A stretch of 64,000 nt of DNA. Source: JBFWVR01 sp050246635. Lineage in GTDB: Bacteria; Acidobacteriota; Vicinamibacteria; Vicinamibacterales; UBA2999. Below the pieces are notes generated by a model. That model had not been told where the DNA came from. It saw nothing but the letters and a program-made list of their open reading frames with translations, and ran no database searches. The position numbers and the translations under genes are program-made. Below, in pieces: positions 7,163 to 15,601 of the stretch (positions within the stretch are counted from its first letter, which is position 1; each line of letters begins with the position of its first letter). Where the stretch lies: positions 248,001 to 312,000 of the forward strand of contig JBFWVR010000001.1 in assembly GCA_050246635.1 (NCBI GenBank), read 5' to 3'.

Positions 7163-8707
7163 TCACGCAACGATCCGGCGATCGGAACTGGCCCGTTCGT
7201 GGATGGCCGTGGCGACGTGGCGGCCGGACTCGAAGGCACCCTGCATCCACGCGTTCAGGTTGAGGTGGTCGCCGGCCAGGTACACGCGGCCCTGCGGCAC
7301 GTTGAGCGCCTTCTTCGTGTCGGCGGGCGTGGACGACCACGACCCCTTGTTCCAGGTCACGCGGTGCCAGGCGACCGAGAAGGCGGTCTCGAACTCCTGG
7401 TCGTACTGCGGGTGGATCTGCCGGCCCTGGTCGAGCGCCAGCTTGATGCGGTCCTCGGGGGCCATGTTGCCGACGGGCCGGCCCGTGTTCCCCATGAGGT
7501 AGTACCCGAGCAGCGTGCCCTTCTTGCCCAGGTATCCCGTGGAGGGATAGACAATCTGCGAGATCTGCAGGTCGGTCTTCGTCGCGCCGCCGAAGATCTG
7601 GTCGTCTTCCTCCCAGAACCGCCGCTTGAACTGCATGCCCATCTTGCCCGCCGCCGCGTAAGGCACCGAAGCGACGAGCTTCTTGAAGTCCTCCGGCAGG
7701 TCGCTGTCCACCTCCGCGAGCAGCGGCAGCGGCATCGCGCACACGAGGTAGTCGGCGTCGAGCGACTTCGGGGTGCCACCGGGGCCGTCGTAGGTGACCG
7801 TCACACCCGACTCGGTCTGCCGGATGCGGCGCGCCGGGGCCTCGTAGGTGATCCTGCCCTGCAGGCGATCCGCCAGCGCGCGCGGGAGGCGGTCCATCCC
7901 CCCGACCACCTGCATCATCGTGGGCTGGTATTCGTAGCTCAGGTCGACGTAGTAGCCGAGACGCGCGGAGAGCAGCTCGGTGAGGCTGAGCGGCGCGCCG
8001 GGGGTGTCCTCGCCGTAGTGGGCATGCGGATCCGCGGGTCCGCGGTAGTCGGGATTCCCGGTGTACTTCCCCTTCGTGTCGAGGTGGCCGACGCTCTTCA
8101 GGTACTCGAGCAGCCGCTCCGAGTCGTCTTTCGTGAGCGCCTCGTCCAGCGCGTGCGCCGAGACCGCCTTGCTCAAGAGCTCCGAGACATACCCGTCGAT
8201 GTCGGTCCGGACCTCGCGCAGCCGGACACGACGGCCCGCCATCTCGGCGGCCTTCGTCATGAAGAGGTACGTGGAGTCCGCGCTGACGGCGAACACCTCG
8301 ACCGGCACCCCGAGCTCGCGGCAGTACCCGAGCGTCGTGTCGTGGTGGTAGGCAATCCGCATCGGGCCGGGGTTGAAGTACAGGCCCTCGTCGTAGTCAC
8401 AGACCTGGCGCGGGCCGTCTTCCTCGCTCACCGTGCCGCGCCGTACGGTGTGGGCCCGGCCGCCCGGTCGGGAACGCGCCTCGAGGATGTGGCAGTCGTA
8501 GCCGAGCTTGCCGAGCTCGTAGGCGACGGTGAGGCCCGCGATGCCGGCCCCGATGATCGCGACGCGCGTGCCCTGGCCGGACCCCTGGAGATCGAACGGG
8601 GCCGGGCGTGGCGCGGCCATGAGGCCGAGGCCGAACATCGTGTCGTAGGCCAGCGAGGCGCCGCCTGCCGCGGCGACCCGCTCGATGAAGCTCCGTCGCG
8701 TCAACAT
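7163..8707 (-). CDS. Tat-exported flavin monoamine oxidase family protein
   Basis: A 514-residue protein with a twin-arginine signal (TRRSFIERVAAAGG at residues 3-16). An FAD-binding Rossmann motif IIGAGIAGLTVAYELG follows near residue 50, then EARSRPGGRAHT. The C-terminus has the amine-oxidase FAD signature GRVYLAGDHLNLNAWMQGAFESG. It should oxidise an amine or similar substrate in the periplasm; the substrate is unknown. The gene lies 34 bp downstream of a cytochrome c gene on the same strand. This suggests that electrons pass to cytochrome c rather than oxygen. The start (8707) is set by the Tat signal; the frame runs further upstream. Confidence 0.87.
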   Translation of the reverse strand: MLTRRSFIERVAAAGGASLAYDTMFGLGLMAAPRPAPFDLQGSGQGTRVAIIGAGIAGLTVAYELGKLGYDCHILEARSRPGGRAHTVRRGTVSEEDGPRQVCDYDEGLYFNPGPMRIAYHHDTTLGYCRELGVPVEVFAVSADSTYLFMTKAAEMAGRRVRLREVRTDIDGYVSELLSKAVSAHALDEALTKDDSERLLEYLKSVGHLDTKGKYTGNPDYRGPADPHAHYGEDTPGAPLSLTELLSARLGYYVDLSYEYQPTMMQVVGGMDRLPRALADRLQGRITYEAPARRIRQTESGVTVTYDGPGGTPKSLDADYLVCAMPLPLLAEVDSDLPEDFKKLVASVPYAAAGKMGMQFKRRFWEEDDQIFGGATKTDLQISQIVYPSTGYLGKKGTLLGYYLMGNTGRPVGNMAPEDRIKLALDQGRQIHPQYDQEFETAFSVAWHRVTWNKGSWSSTPADTKKALNVPQGRVYLAGDHLNLNAWMQGAFESGRHVATAIHERASSDRRIVA

Positions 8708-8741
8708 GTGTGCCTCACTCCTCGTCTTTGCCGCGGGCCGT

Positions 8742-9170
8742 CTAGCGGCGCCCGCCCGGCCGCTCGCCTGTCGCGACCGACTTGATCGGCACGGCGGTGT
8801 CGGCGGCATAGGGCGTCGCGCCCGGGGTGGCCCCATTCTGCTCCAGGATGAACGCCACGATCGTGAGATATTCCGCCTCCGTCAGGCGGGGGCCCCCGGG
8901 GGGCATGCCCTGCACGTACCGGAAGAGGTCCAGCGTCGTCTGCCCGCTCCACGTGAACATGAAGTCACTGCCTGCGAGCTGGGGCGCCTCGGGCCGCCCG
9001 CCGAGGTCCGCCGCATGGCAGCTGGCGCACGAGGCGGCATAAGTCCTGGCGCCGGCGGCGGCCTGTTCGGCGGTGAAGACCGCGTCGGCCGCGGGCTGGG
9101 CAGGGAGGTGGGCGGCCGTGGCGGCGACGAGCACGCCGGCCGCGGCCAGGGACAACAGGAAACGTGTCAT
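8742..9170 (-). CDS. Periplasmic monoheme cytochrome c
   Basis: A 142-residue protein with a signal peptide (MTRFLLSLAAAGVLVAATAAHLPA) and one CxxCH heme site (CASCH near residue 49). A later Met-containing stretch (QGMPPGGPRLTEAEY) supplies the sixth ligand, and the final helix is LTIVAFILEQNG. This is a class I, thiosulfate-dehydrogenase or alcohol-dehydrogenase-type cytochrome c. It is the first gene of a two-gene operon with the amine oxidase and is its likely electron acceptor. Confidence 0.87.
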   Translation of the reverse strand: MTRFLLSLAAAGVLVAATAAHLPAQPAADAVFTAEQAAAGARTYAASCASCHAADLGGRPEAPQLAGSDFMFTWSGQTTLDLFRYVQGMPPGGPRLTEAEYLTIVAFILEQNGATPGATPYAADTAVPIKSVATGERPGGRR

Positions 9171-9486
9171 GACGGATGGCCTCCACGGCTCCGGGCGGTG
9201 CCAGCCGCTCGACGCGGGGCGCGCGCCGGCGGCGCGCGTCGCGGACCGGCGCGGGGGGACGCGCCCGGCGACAGGAACGCACCCGCCCGGGACAACCGCT
9301 GAACGGTCGGTCAAACCGCGTGGAGCGTAGTTCCGTGCTGCGCAACGTGTCAAGGCGGGCGTGTTGCGGCAGTCATGCCGACGGCGTAGGATTACCCGTC
9401 GGGCTGCGGCCCGGCATTGGGGAAGGCGGGGGCTGGCACGCGCACGCCGCGCGGCGCGGCACCCGCACACACGGCAGGAGGATTCG
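9171..9486. other. 316-bp divergent intergenic region with a TetR-type palindrome
   Basis: No gene is apparent here between the cytochrome c operon (leftward) and the cytochrome c' gene (rightward). The notable element is TGAACGGTCGGTCA at 9300-9313. I did not find a good -35/-10 pair next to it. Confidence 0.6.
9300..9313. promoter_or_regulatory. Putative TetR-family operator, site 1
   Basis: TGAACGGTCGGTCA is an imperfect palindrome. It closely resembles the sites in the TetR/boxC promoter region (24386-24399) and the IclR promoter (30744-30757). Regulation of the cytochrome c operon by the window's TetR protein is inference. Confidence 0.45.
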
Positions 9487-9924
9487 ATGCGGCGCATGGG
9501 GCTCATGGCGGGCACGTTCGTGCTCGGGCTGGTGTTCCTCGGACCGGGGTTGCTCACGGTCGGGGCACGGCAGCACGACGAGACGCTTCACGAGGCGATG
9601 GAGAAGGCCGGACCGGCGTTCGGCATGCTGCGCAAGGCGATGGACGGCACGAACGCCAACATGGCCAGCGAGAACGCGGCGACGCTCAAGCAGGTGTTTG
9701 CCGACACCGAGACCGTGTTCAAGGCCATGGACAAGGCCGACGCGGTCGAGTGGGCGCAGGGCGCAGGCAAGACCGCCGCGACGATCCAGGAGCAGGTCGG
9801 CGCGGGCAACTGGGATGCGGCCAAGGCCAGCGCCGGTGAGCTCGGCAAGTTCTGCCAGGGCTGCCACGGCAAGTACCGGGAGAAGGGCGAGGACGGCAAG
9901 TGGCGTCTGAAGCCCGGCAACTAG
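9487..9924 (+). CDS. Cytochrome c' family protein
   Basis: A 145-residue exported protein: signal peptide to about residue 28 (VLGLVFLGPGLLTVGA), then an all-helical body with the heme site CQGCH near the C-terminus, the cytochrome c' layout. Cytochromes c' bind NO/CO or shuttle electrons in the periplasm. The ATG has a strong Shine-Dalgarno site (GGCAGGAGG, spacing about five). A GC-rich hairpin follows the stop. Confidence 0.85.
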   Translation: MRRMGLMAGTFVLGLVFLGPGLLTVGARQHDETLHEAMEKAGPAFGMLRKAMDGTNANMASENAATLKQVFADTETVFKAMDKADAVEWAQGAGKTAATIQEQVGAGNWDAAKASAGELGKFCQGCHGKYREKGEDGKWRLKPGN

Positions 9925-9951
9925 CTCCACGCGCCTGCCACCGACTCGACC

Positions 9952-9982
9952 CGAGGCCGGCTCCCGGGAGGGACCGGCCTCG
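9952..9982 (+). terminator. Hairpin downstream of the cytochrome c' gene
   Basis: A perfect 9-bp stem (CGAGGCCGG and CCGGCCTCG) with a 13-nt loop, 28 bp after the stop. The T-tract is poor (TGTCAC). Confidence 0.5.
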
Positions 9983-10032
9983 TGTCACGTACGGCCGCCG
10001 TTGACGCACGCCCCGCGGCCGCGTGGCGCCGA

Positions 10033-10485
10033 TCAGGACATCCGGACCGAGAGCGGACGCGGCATCGGCCGCTCCACCCGGATCAGGGCCACGCCCATCG
10101 CAATCCCGCCGAGCATCACGATGGCCAGCACGGCCCACATCATCGGCGCCGTCGCCGTCATGATCCCGCCAAGCACCAGCACGCTCAGGCCGCCGAAGTG
10201 GGCGGTGGGATTCGCGTTGAGGTTGACGCGGGTGCCCTGGCGGCGGAACAGCAGGGTGCGACGCATCGCGTCGAGGGGCTGCGCCTCGAGCAGGCGGAGG
10301 GGCCGGATGTCGCCTGCGGGTCCGGTGAGGGCGGCGACAACGGCCCCGGCCACCTGCCACCACACCCACCAGCGCGACCGGCCCCGGGCGTGCTCCTCGG
10401 CGACGTCGCCGGCAAGGGGGCCGGCATCGGGGACCACCCGGTCCAGGATCCACAAGGCGAACCGCGGCGAGGGACGAGGGGTCAT
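10033..10485 (-). CDS. Small membrane protein, permease-prefix-domain-like, coupled to PadR
   Basis: A 150-residue protein. The N-terminal PRFALWILDRVVPDAGPLAGDVAEEHARGRSRWWVWWQ matches the short prefix domain found before Acidobacterial MacB-like (ADOP) permeases, here without the permease. Two or three membrane segments follow (WWVWWQVAGAVVAAL, LSVLVLGGIMTA, WAVLAIVMLGGIAMGVALI). The ATG overlaps the stop of the upstream PadR gene by four bases, so it is co-regulated. Function unknown. Confidence 0.7.
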   Translation of the reverse strand: MTPRPSPRFALWILDRVVPDAGPLAGDVAEEHARGRSRWWVWWQVAGAVVAALTGPAGDIRPLRLLEAQPLDAMRRTLLFRRQGTRVNLNANPTAHFGGLSVLVLGGIMTATAPMMWAVLAIVMLGGIAMGVALIRVERPMPRPLSVRMS

Positions 10486-10814
10486 GGCTGCACCTCCCTG
10501 AGCGCGGGCAGGCCACGCCAGAGCGCGGTCAGCGCGCCCTTCGTGGCCTTCACCGCCTCGAGTCCGTGTCGGGTCACGCGGAAATAGCGCTTCGCGCGGC
10601 CACCCCGTTCGGCCGTGGGCTCACCGGTGCGCGAGGCGGCCAGGCCGCGCTGCTCGAGCCGCGCCAGCGCCGCGTATGCCGCGCCAAGCTGGACGCGGCG
10701 CCCGCCCGTCGACTCGATCTCCCGGGCGATCTCCACGGCGTACGCCTCCTCGCCGACCCGCAGGATCGCCAGCAGCAGCATCAGCTCGAAGTCGGTCAGC
10801 AGGTCGCGCGGCAT
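10482..10814 (-). CDS. PadR family transcriptional regulator (first copy)
   Basis: A 110-residue winged-helix PadR protein: DFELMLLLAILRVGEEAYAVEIAREIE, then GAAYAALARLEQRGLAASRTGEP, then the wing RYFRVTRHGLEAV. It is the first gene of a two-gene unit with the membrane protein. A near-consensus sigma-70 promoter and AT-rich palindrome lie directly before the ATG, implying autoregulation. A second PadR/membrane-protein pair is at 18795-20119. Confidence 0.88.
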   Translation of the reverse strand: MPRDLLTDFELMLLLAILRVGEEAYAVEIAREIESTGGRRVQLGAAYAALARLEQRGLAASRTGEPTAERGGRAKRYFRVTRHGLEAVKATKGALTALWRGLPALREVQP

Positions 10815-10853
10815 TTATTTTCAAATTATGAATAAATAGGGCGTGCCGGTCAA
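10815..10853 (-). promoter_or_regulatory. PadR promoter and operator, near-leaderless
   Basis: Read on the minus strand: -35 TTGACC (10853-10848), 17-bp spacer, -10 CATAAT (10830-10825), then only ten bases to the ATG. An inverted repeat (ATTTATT, 11-nt gap, AATAAAT) spans the -10 box and the start codon. The block is sharply AT-rich compared with its surroundings. Confidence 0.7.
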
Positions 10854-10949
10854 GCCTCCTCGCGTCGCGGCGCGGGGCCGGCGCCGTACGTGCGGCGGGG
10901 CCGGCCCTCGCATGGAGGACCGGCCCCGACAGGCCCCGCGGATTCAGGC

Positions 10950-11879
10950 CTACTGGCGGCTGGTGCCGCGCTTGGCCGCCATCTGCGCGCGGATCTCGGC
11001 CACCGAGTTGTCGATGCCCATCTGCGCGAAGATCTTGCCGAGCGCGGCGGTCGACGGGTTCGGGTCGCCGGTGAGGCCGTTGTTCAGTCGCGGAGGCGCG
11101 TTCGGGTCGCGCGGGCGGCGCTCCGGGCGGCGGCCCGCCTTGATGGCGTCCTGCGCGGCCTTCCACTCCTCGTTGGTCTGGCCGGTCGGGTCGCCCTTCA
11201 CCGTCTTGTAGTTCGGGCGCACGTAGGTCCCGTCCTTCGTCTGCCAGTAGAGCATCTCGGACGTCTCCATCATCGCACCGTGCCCGCCGACCGGCAGGTC
11301 GTGCTCGTAGAGGTACATCGCGATGTCGTCGTGCGTCTTCTGGTAGAAGTCGTTGATGTAGTAGACGTGGATGCCCTTCGGGGCCAGCTTCGCGTCCATC
11401 TCCTCGGCCGCTTCCTTCATCTGCGCCTGGCCTCCGCCGTGGTCGCCCATGAGGAAGATGTCCTTGAAGCCGTTGTCGACCATGCTCTGGATCATCCCGA
11501 TCTGGATGCCCTTGAACACCTCGGCCGAGACCTCGACGCCGCCGGGATTCTTGGTCTCCTCACTCACGCCCGTGGCGTCCACGGCGAGCGGCAGCACCGG
11601 CGCGACCAGCGTGTGGCCCAGCGTCTTCGCGATCTCGACGGCCCGGTGGCGCGCCATGTACGTGTGGCCCGCGAGGATGTTGTGCGGCCCACGCGCCTCG
11701 GTGCCGCCGGTCACCACCAGGACGGACGTGAACCCCTGGTTCTGGACCTTGTCGTAGACCTCGGTGTTGGTGAGGAGCTCGAGCTCCACGATGTTGCTCG
11801 TGTCGAAGGACTGGGCGCTGGCGCCGGCGGCAAGCGACACAACGGCTGCCGCGGCGACGATGGTGCGGGATCTGAACAT
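10950..11879 (-). CDS. Exported creatininase-like protein
   Basis: A 309-residue protein with a signal peptide (SRTIVAAAAVVSLAAGASA). The creatininase-family segments are present but altered: GGTEARGPHNILAGH where the family has E-x-H...D, then LMGDHGGGQ, then GGHGAMMETSEML. Two usual metal ligands (the His of ExH and the following Asp) appear replaced by Arg and His, so amidohydrolase activity is uncertain. The C-terminal Arg/Pro/Asn-rich part is specific to exported Acidobacterial members. The start is the ATG at 11879, set by the signal peptide. Confidence 0.8.
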   Translation of the reverse strand: MFRSRTIVAAAAVVSLAAGASAQSFDTSNIVELELLTNTEVYDKVQNQGFTSVLVVTGGTEARGPHNILAGHTYMARHRAVEIAKTLGHTLVAPVLPLAVDATGVSEETKNPGGVEVSAEVFKGIQIGMIQSMVDNGFKDIFLMGDHGGGQAQMKEAAEEMDAKLAPKGIHVYYINDFYQKTHDDIAMYLYEHDLPVGGHGAMMETSEMLYWQTKDGTYVRPNYKTVKGDPTGQTNEEWKAAQDAIKAGRRPERRPRDPNAPPRLNNGLTGDPNPSTAALGKIFAQMGIDNSVAEIRAQMAAKRGTSRQ

Positions 11880-12014
11880 GGAACCTCCGGTGCAGCCGGC
11901 GCCCGCGGCCGGATGAACCCGGGGCCGGGGCGCGCTGGTGGCTGGCGACAGGCTGCTCACTGTACGCGGGCGTCCGGCTGGTGCGCAACTGGAGAGCGCG
12001 GCGGAGACAACGCG

Positions 12015-12815
12015 TTACAACGCGCCCGGATCAGCCGGTTCCAGCAGGCTCGGCAGGAGCCGACCGAAGAGGTCGTCGTACATCGCCGGCGTGACCCGGC
12101 CGGTGTGGGTGTTCTGGCGGGACGGGTGGAAACAGCCGACGAGCAGTGGCCCGTCGCCGACGCGGGCGACGGCCCCGTGGCCGAACGCGGGTCGCGGCCG
12201 CGGCACCGCGCCGTGGCGGGCCTGGCGATCGAGCCAGGCCTTCCAGGCGATCTGGCCCAGCGCGACGACCACCCGCACGCGGTGGAGGGCGGCGAGCTCG
12301 GCGTCGAGGTGGTCCAGGCACGTGGCAATCTCACCGGGCGTTGGTTTGTTCGCCGGCGGCGCGCAGCGCACCGCCGCGCCCACGTACACATCGTCCAGCA
12401 CCAGGCCGTCGTCGGCGGCCACGGACGTGGGGCGGCTGGCGTACCCGGCGCGGTGCAGGGCCCCGAAGAGGAAGTCACCGGAGCCGCCGCGGCCGTCGCC
12501 GGTGAACACGCGGCCCGTACGGTTGGCGCCATGCGCGGCGGGCGCGAGGCCGAGCAGGTAGATGCGCGCGTCGGGGTCCCCGAAGCCGGGCACGGGCCGG
12601 CCCCAGTACGTCTCGTCGCGGTACGCGGCGCGTTTCCCGCGCGCGACCGCCTCGCAGTACGTGCGCAGGCGCGGACAGCGCTCGCAGGCCACGATCGCGG
12701 CCGTGACGCGGGCGATCGCGCGCGTCGAAGAAGTCGCGCGCATGCGTTCAATGCCGGCAGGTGATTGCGGGCGCGTGCGACGGGGCGAGATGACAGGTGG
12801 GTGACGTTTTTTCAC
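12015..12815 (-). CDS. Uracil-DNA glycosylase, family 5 (UDGb type)
   Basis: A protein of about 266 residues that removes uracil and other deaminated bases from DNA. The family 5 motif GLAPAAHGANRTGRVFTGD is intact (motif 1 lacks the catalytic Asp/Asn of other UDGs, as expected), and motif 2 is CFHPSRQNTHTGR. Fe-S ligand cysteines: CERC near residue 44 and the pair in RCAPP...ATC. The GTG at 12815 is the longest start. A start near residue 25 (MRATSSTRA) is also possible, because the first 24 residues are basic and not conserved. Confidence 0.87.
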   Translation of the reverse strand: MKKRHPPVISPRRTRPQSPAGIERMRATSSTRAIARVTAAIVACERCPRLRTYCEAVARGKRAAYRDETYWGRPVPGFGDPDARIYLLGLAPAAHGANRTGRVFTGDGRGGSGDFLFGALHRAGYASRPTSVAADDGLVLDDVYVGAAVRCAPPANKPTPGEIATCLDHLDAELAALHRVRVVVALGQIAWKAWLDRQARHGAVPRPRPAFGHGAVARVGDGPLLVGCFHPSRQNTHTGRVTPAMYDDLFGRLLPSLLEPADPGAL

Positions 12816-12826
12816 AACAGGTCGCT

Positions 12827-12856
12827 TTGCAGGGCACCGAGCGCCTCCACTAGAAT
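12827..12856 (+). promoter_or_regulatory. Probable sigma-70 promoter of the pyruvate dehydrogenase genes
   Basis: TTGCAG (12827-12832), an 18-bp spacer and TAGAAT (12851-12856), about 48 bp before the E1 start codon. Confidence 0.55.
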
Positions 12857-12904
12857 GGTGCGATTGGCTTTCCGCGAAAAGCGAAAGAAAGGTCAGTGAC
12901 GGCC

Positions 12905-15583
12905 ATGAGGAACACCGCTCCCACCGATCCGGCCGAGCTCGAGGCCCTCGAGACCCGTGAGTGGCTCGAGTCGCTCGACTACGTGCTCCAGCACGGCGGC
13001 GCCAGCCGCGTCGGGCACCTGCTCCGGCAGCTCGGTATCCACGCCCAGAACGCGGGCGTGAAGCTTCCCTTCACCGCGAACACCCCCTACATCAACACCA
13101 TCCATGTCAGCGAGCAGGCGCCCTACCCGGGCAGCCGCGAGATCGAGCGCCGCATCAAGAGCCTCGTCCGCTGGAACGCCATGGCGATGGTGGTGCGGGC
13201 CAACCGCATCGAGGACGGCATCGGGGGCCACATCTCGACGTTCGCCTCGTCCGCGACGCTCTACGAGGTCGCGTTCAACCACTTCTTCCGGGGACGCGAG
13301 GGCGGCCGGGAGGGCGACGTCATCTACTTCCAGGGGCACGGCTCGCCCGGCATCTACGCGCGCGCGTTCCTCGAGGGCCGCATCGACGTCGCGCACCTCG
13401 AGAACTTCCGTCGCGAGTTGAAGGACGGCGGCGGCCTGTCGTCGTACCCGCACCCGTGGCTGATGCCCGACTTCTGGGAGTTCCCCACGGTCTCGATGGG
13501 CCTCGGCCCGATCATGGCCATCTACCAGGCGCGGTTCAACCGCTACCTCGAGGATCGGGGCCTCAAGGAGCCGACCGACGCGAAGGTGTGGGCGTTCCTC
13601 GGGGACGGCGAGACCGACGAGCCCGAGGCGCTCGGCGCCATCACGCTCGCCTCCCGCGAGAAGCTCGACAACCTGGTCTTCGTGATCAACTGCAACCTGC
13701 AGCGCCTCGACGGCCCGGTGCGGGGCAACGGCCACATCGTCCAGGAGCTCGAGGCCATCTTCCGCGGCGCCGGCTGGAACGTCATCAAGGTGCTGTGGGG
13801 ATCCGAGTGGGATGCGCTGCTCGAGAAGGACACCGAGGGGCTGCTCGTCAAGCGCATGGGCGAGATCGTGGACGGCGAGTACCAGAAGTACGCCGTCGAG
13901 CCCGGCTCGTATATCCGCAAGCACTTCTTCGGCACGGACCCGCGGCTGCTCGAGATGGTCAAGCACCTCTCGGACGAGCAGCTGAAGAAGCTGACGCTCG
14001 GTGGCCACGATCCGCTGAAGGTGTACAACGCCTACAAGCGTGCCGCCGAGACGAAGGGCATGCCGACGGTGATCCTCGCCCGCACGATCAAGGGCTACGG
14101 CGTCGGCGAGTCGGGTGAAGGCAAGAACATCACCCACCAGCAGAAGAAGCTGAACCACGAGGAGGTCAAGGCCTTCCGCACGCGGTTCGGCATCCCCATC
14201 TCGGACGACCAGGTCGCCGACGCGCCGTTCTACCGCCCGCCGGCCGACAGCGCCGAGCTGAAGTACATGCACGAGCGCCGCGCGGCGCTCGGCGGCCCCG
14301 TGCCGCGCCGCCAGGCGCGGGCCGAGGTCATCCGGCCCGATCTCACCGAGCACCTCGAGGAGTTCCGCAAGGGCACGGGCGATCGCACGGCGTCCACGAC
14401 GATGGTGTTCGTGCGCATGCTGTCGAAGCTGCTGCGCGACGAGACGATCGGCAAGCTCATCGTCCCGATCGTGCCGGACGAGGCGCGCACCTTCGGCATG
14501 GAGGCCCTCTTCCGCCAGGTCGGGATCTACGCCCACAGCGGCCAGCTGTACGAGCCGGTCGACATGGACACGCTGCTGTACTACAAGGAAGCGAAGGACG
14601 GGCAGATCCTCGAGGAGGGCATCAACGAGGCCGGATCGGTCTCGTCGTTCATCGCGGCGGGCACCGCCTACGCGACGCACGGGATCAACATGATCCCCTT
14701 CTTCATCTTCTACTCGATGTTCGGCTTCCAGCGGATCGGCGACCTGATCTGGGCGGGCGCCGACATGCGCATGCGGGGCTTCGTGCTCGGCGGCACGTCG
14801 GGCCGCACGACCCTCAACGGCGAGGGGCTCCAGCACGAGGACGGCCAGAGCCACGTGCTCGCGCTGCCCGTGCCGAACTGCCAGTCCTACGACCCTGCCT
14901 TCGCCTACGAGCTGGCGACCATCATCAAGGACGGCATCAAGCGGATGTACGGCGATCAGGAGAACGTCTTCTACTACCTGACCGTCATGAACGAGCAGTA
15001 CCCGCATCCGCCGATGCCGGACGGCGCCGAGGAGGGCATCCTCAAGGGGATGTACGTCGCGAGCCCCACCGGCAAGCCCAAGGCGAAGCTGCGGGCGCAG
15101 CTCTTCGGCAGCGGCACGATCCTGCTGCAGGCGCTCGAGGCGCAGAAGATCCTCGAGGAGCGCTACAACGTCGGCGCCGACGTCTGGAGCGTCACGAGCT
15201 ACGTCAACCTCTATCGGGACGGCCACGCCTGCGACCGGTGGAACCGGCTGCACCCCGAGGAGAAGCCGCGCGTGCCCTACGTCACCGAGGTGACGAAGAA
15301 CGCGAAGGGCGTCTTCGTGGCCGCGTCGGACTACCTGAAGGTGCTGCCCGACGCGATCGACCGCTGGCTGCCACGCAAGCTCCACGCGCTCGGCACCGAC
15401 GGTTTCGGCCGCAGCGACTCGCGCGCCGCGCTGCGGGACTTCTTCGAGGTCGACGCCAAGTTCATCGTGCTGGCCACGCTCTATGCCCTCTGCGAGGAGG
15501 GCCAGGTGGACGCCGGCGTCGTGTCGAAGGCCATCGCCGATCTCGGCATCAACGCCGGCAAGCCGGATCCGGCGATTTCCTAA
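12905..15583 (+). CDS. aceE: Pyruvate dehydrogenase E1 component, homodimeric type
   Basis: An 892-residue E1 that decarboxylates pyruvate and transfers the acetyl group to the lipoyl arm of E2. The thiamine-diphosphate motif is GDGETDEPEALG through NCNLQRLDGPV near residue 240. Length and sequence (HISTFASSATLYEV, SFIAAGTAYATHG) fit the gammaproteobacterial/actinobacterial AceE type, not the alpha/beta heterotetramer. An ATG at 12905 and an in-frame GTG at 12896 are both possible starts; the ATG is preferred on codon type only. E2 follows 18 bp downstream. Confidence 0.95.
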   Translation: MRNTAPTDPAELEALETREWLESLDYVLQHGGASRVGHLLRQLGIHAQNAGVKLPFTANTPYINTIHVSEQAPYPGSREIERRIKSLVRWNAMAMVVRANRIEDGIGGHISTFASSATLYEVAFNHFFRGREGGREGDVIYFQGHGSPGIYARAFLEGRIDVAHLENFRRELKDGGGLSSYPHPWLMPDFWEFPTVSMGLGPIMAIYQARFNRYLEDRGLKEPTDAKVWAFLGDGETDEPEALGAITLASREKLDNLVFVINCNLQRLDGPVRGNGHIVQELEAIFRGAGWNVIKVLWGSEWDALLEKDTEGLLVKRMGEIVDGEYQKYAVEPGSYIRKHFFGTDPRLLEMVKHLSDEQLKKLTLGGHDPLKVYNAYKRAAETKGMPTVILARTIKGYGVGESGEGKNITHQQKKLNHEEVKAFRTRFGIPISDDQVADAPFYRPPADSAELKYMHERRAALGGPVPRRQARAEVIRPDLTEHLEEFRKGTGDRTASTTMVFVRMLSKLLRDETIGKLIVPIVPDEARTFGMEALFRQVGIYAHSGQLYEPVDMDTLLYYKEAKDGQILEEGINEAGSVSSFIAAGTAYATHGINMIPFFIFYSMFGFQRIGDLIWAGADMRMRGFVLGGTSGRTTLNGEGLQHEDGQSHVLALPVPNCQSYDPAFAYELATIIKDGIKRMYGDQENVFYYLTVMNEQYPHPPMPDGAEEGILKGMYVASPTGKPKAKLRAQLFGSGTILLQALEAQKILEERYNVGADVWSVTSYVNLYRDGHACDRWNRLHPEEKPRVPYVTEVTKNAKGVFVAASDYLKVLPDAIDRWLPRKLHALGTDGFGRSDSRAALRDFFEVDAKFIVLATLYALCEEGQVDAGVVSKAIADLGINAGKPDPAIS

Positions 15584-15601
15584 CTGCGGAGAACCGACAT
15601 C

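Noticed and set aside
7073..8785. A 570-codon open frame opposite the flavin amine oxidase gene
   Set aside because: Antisense shadow; the minus-strand protein has a Tat signal and FAD motifs.
10890..12764. A 624-codon open frame across the creatininase-like and uracil-DNA glycosylase genes
   Set aside because: It spans two genuine genes on the other strand plus their gap and has no domain signal.
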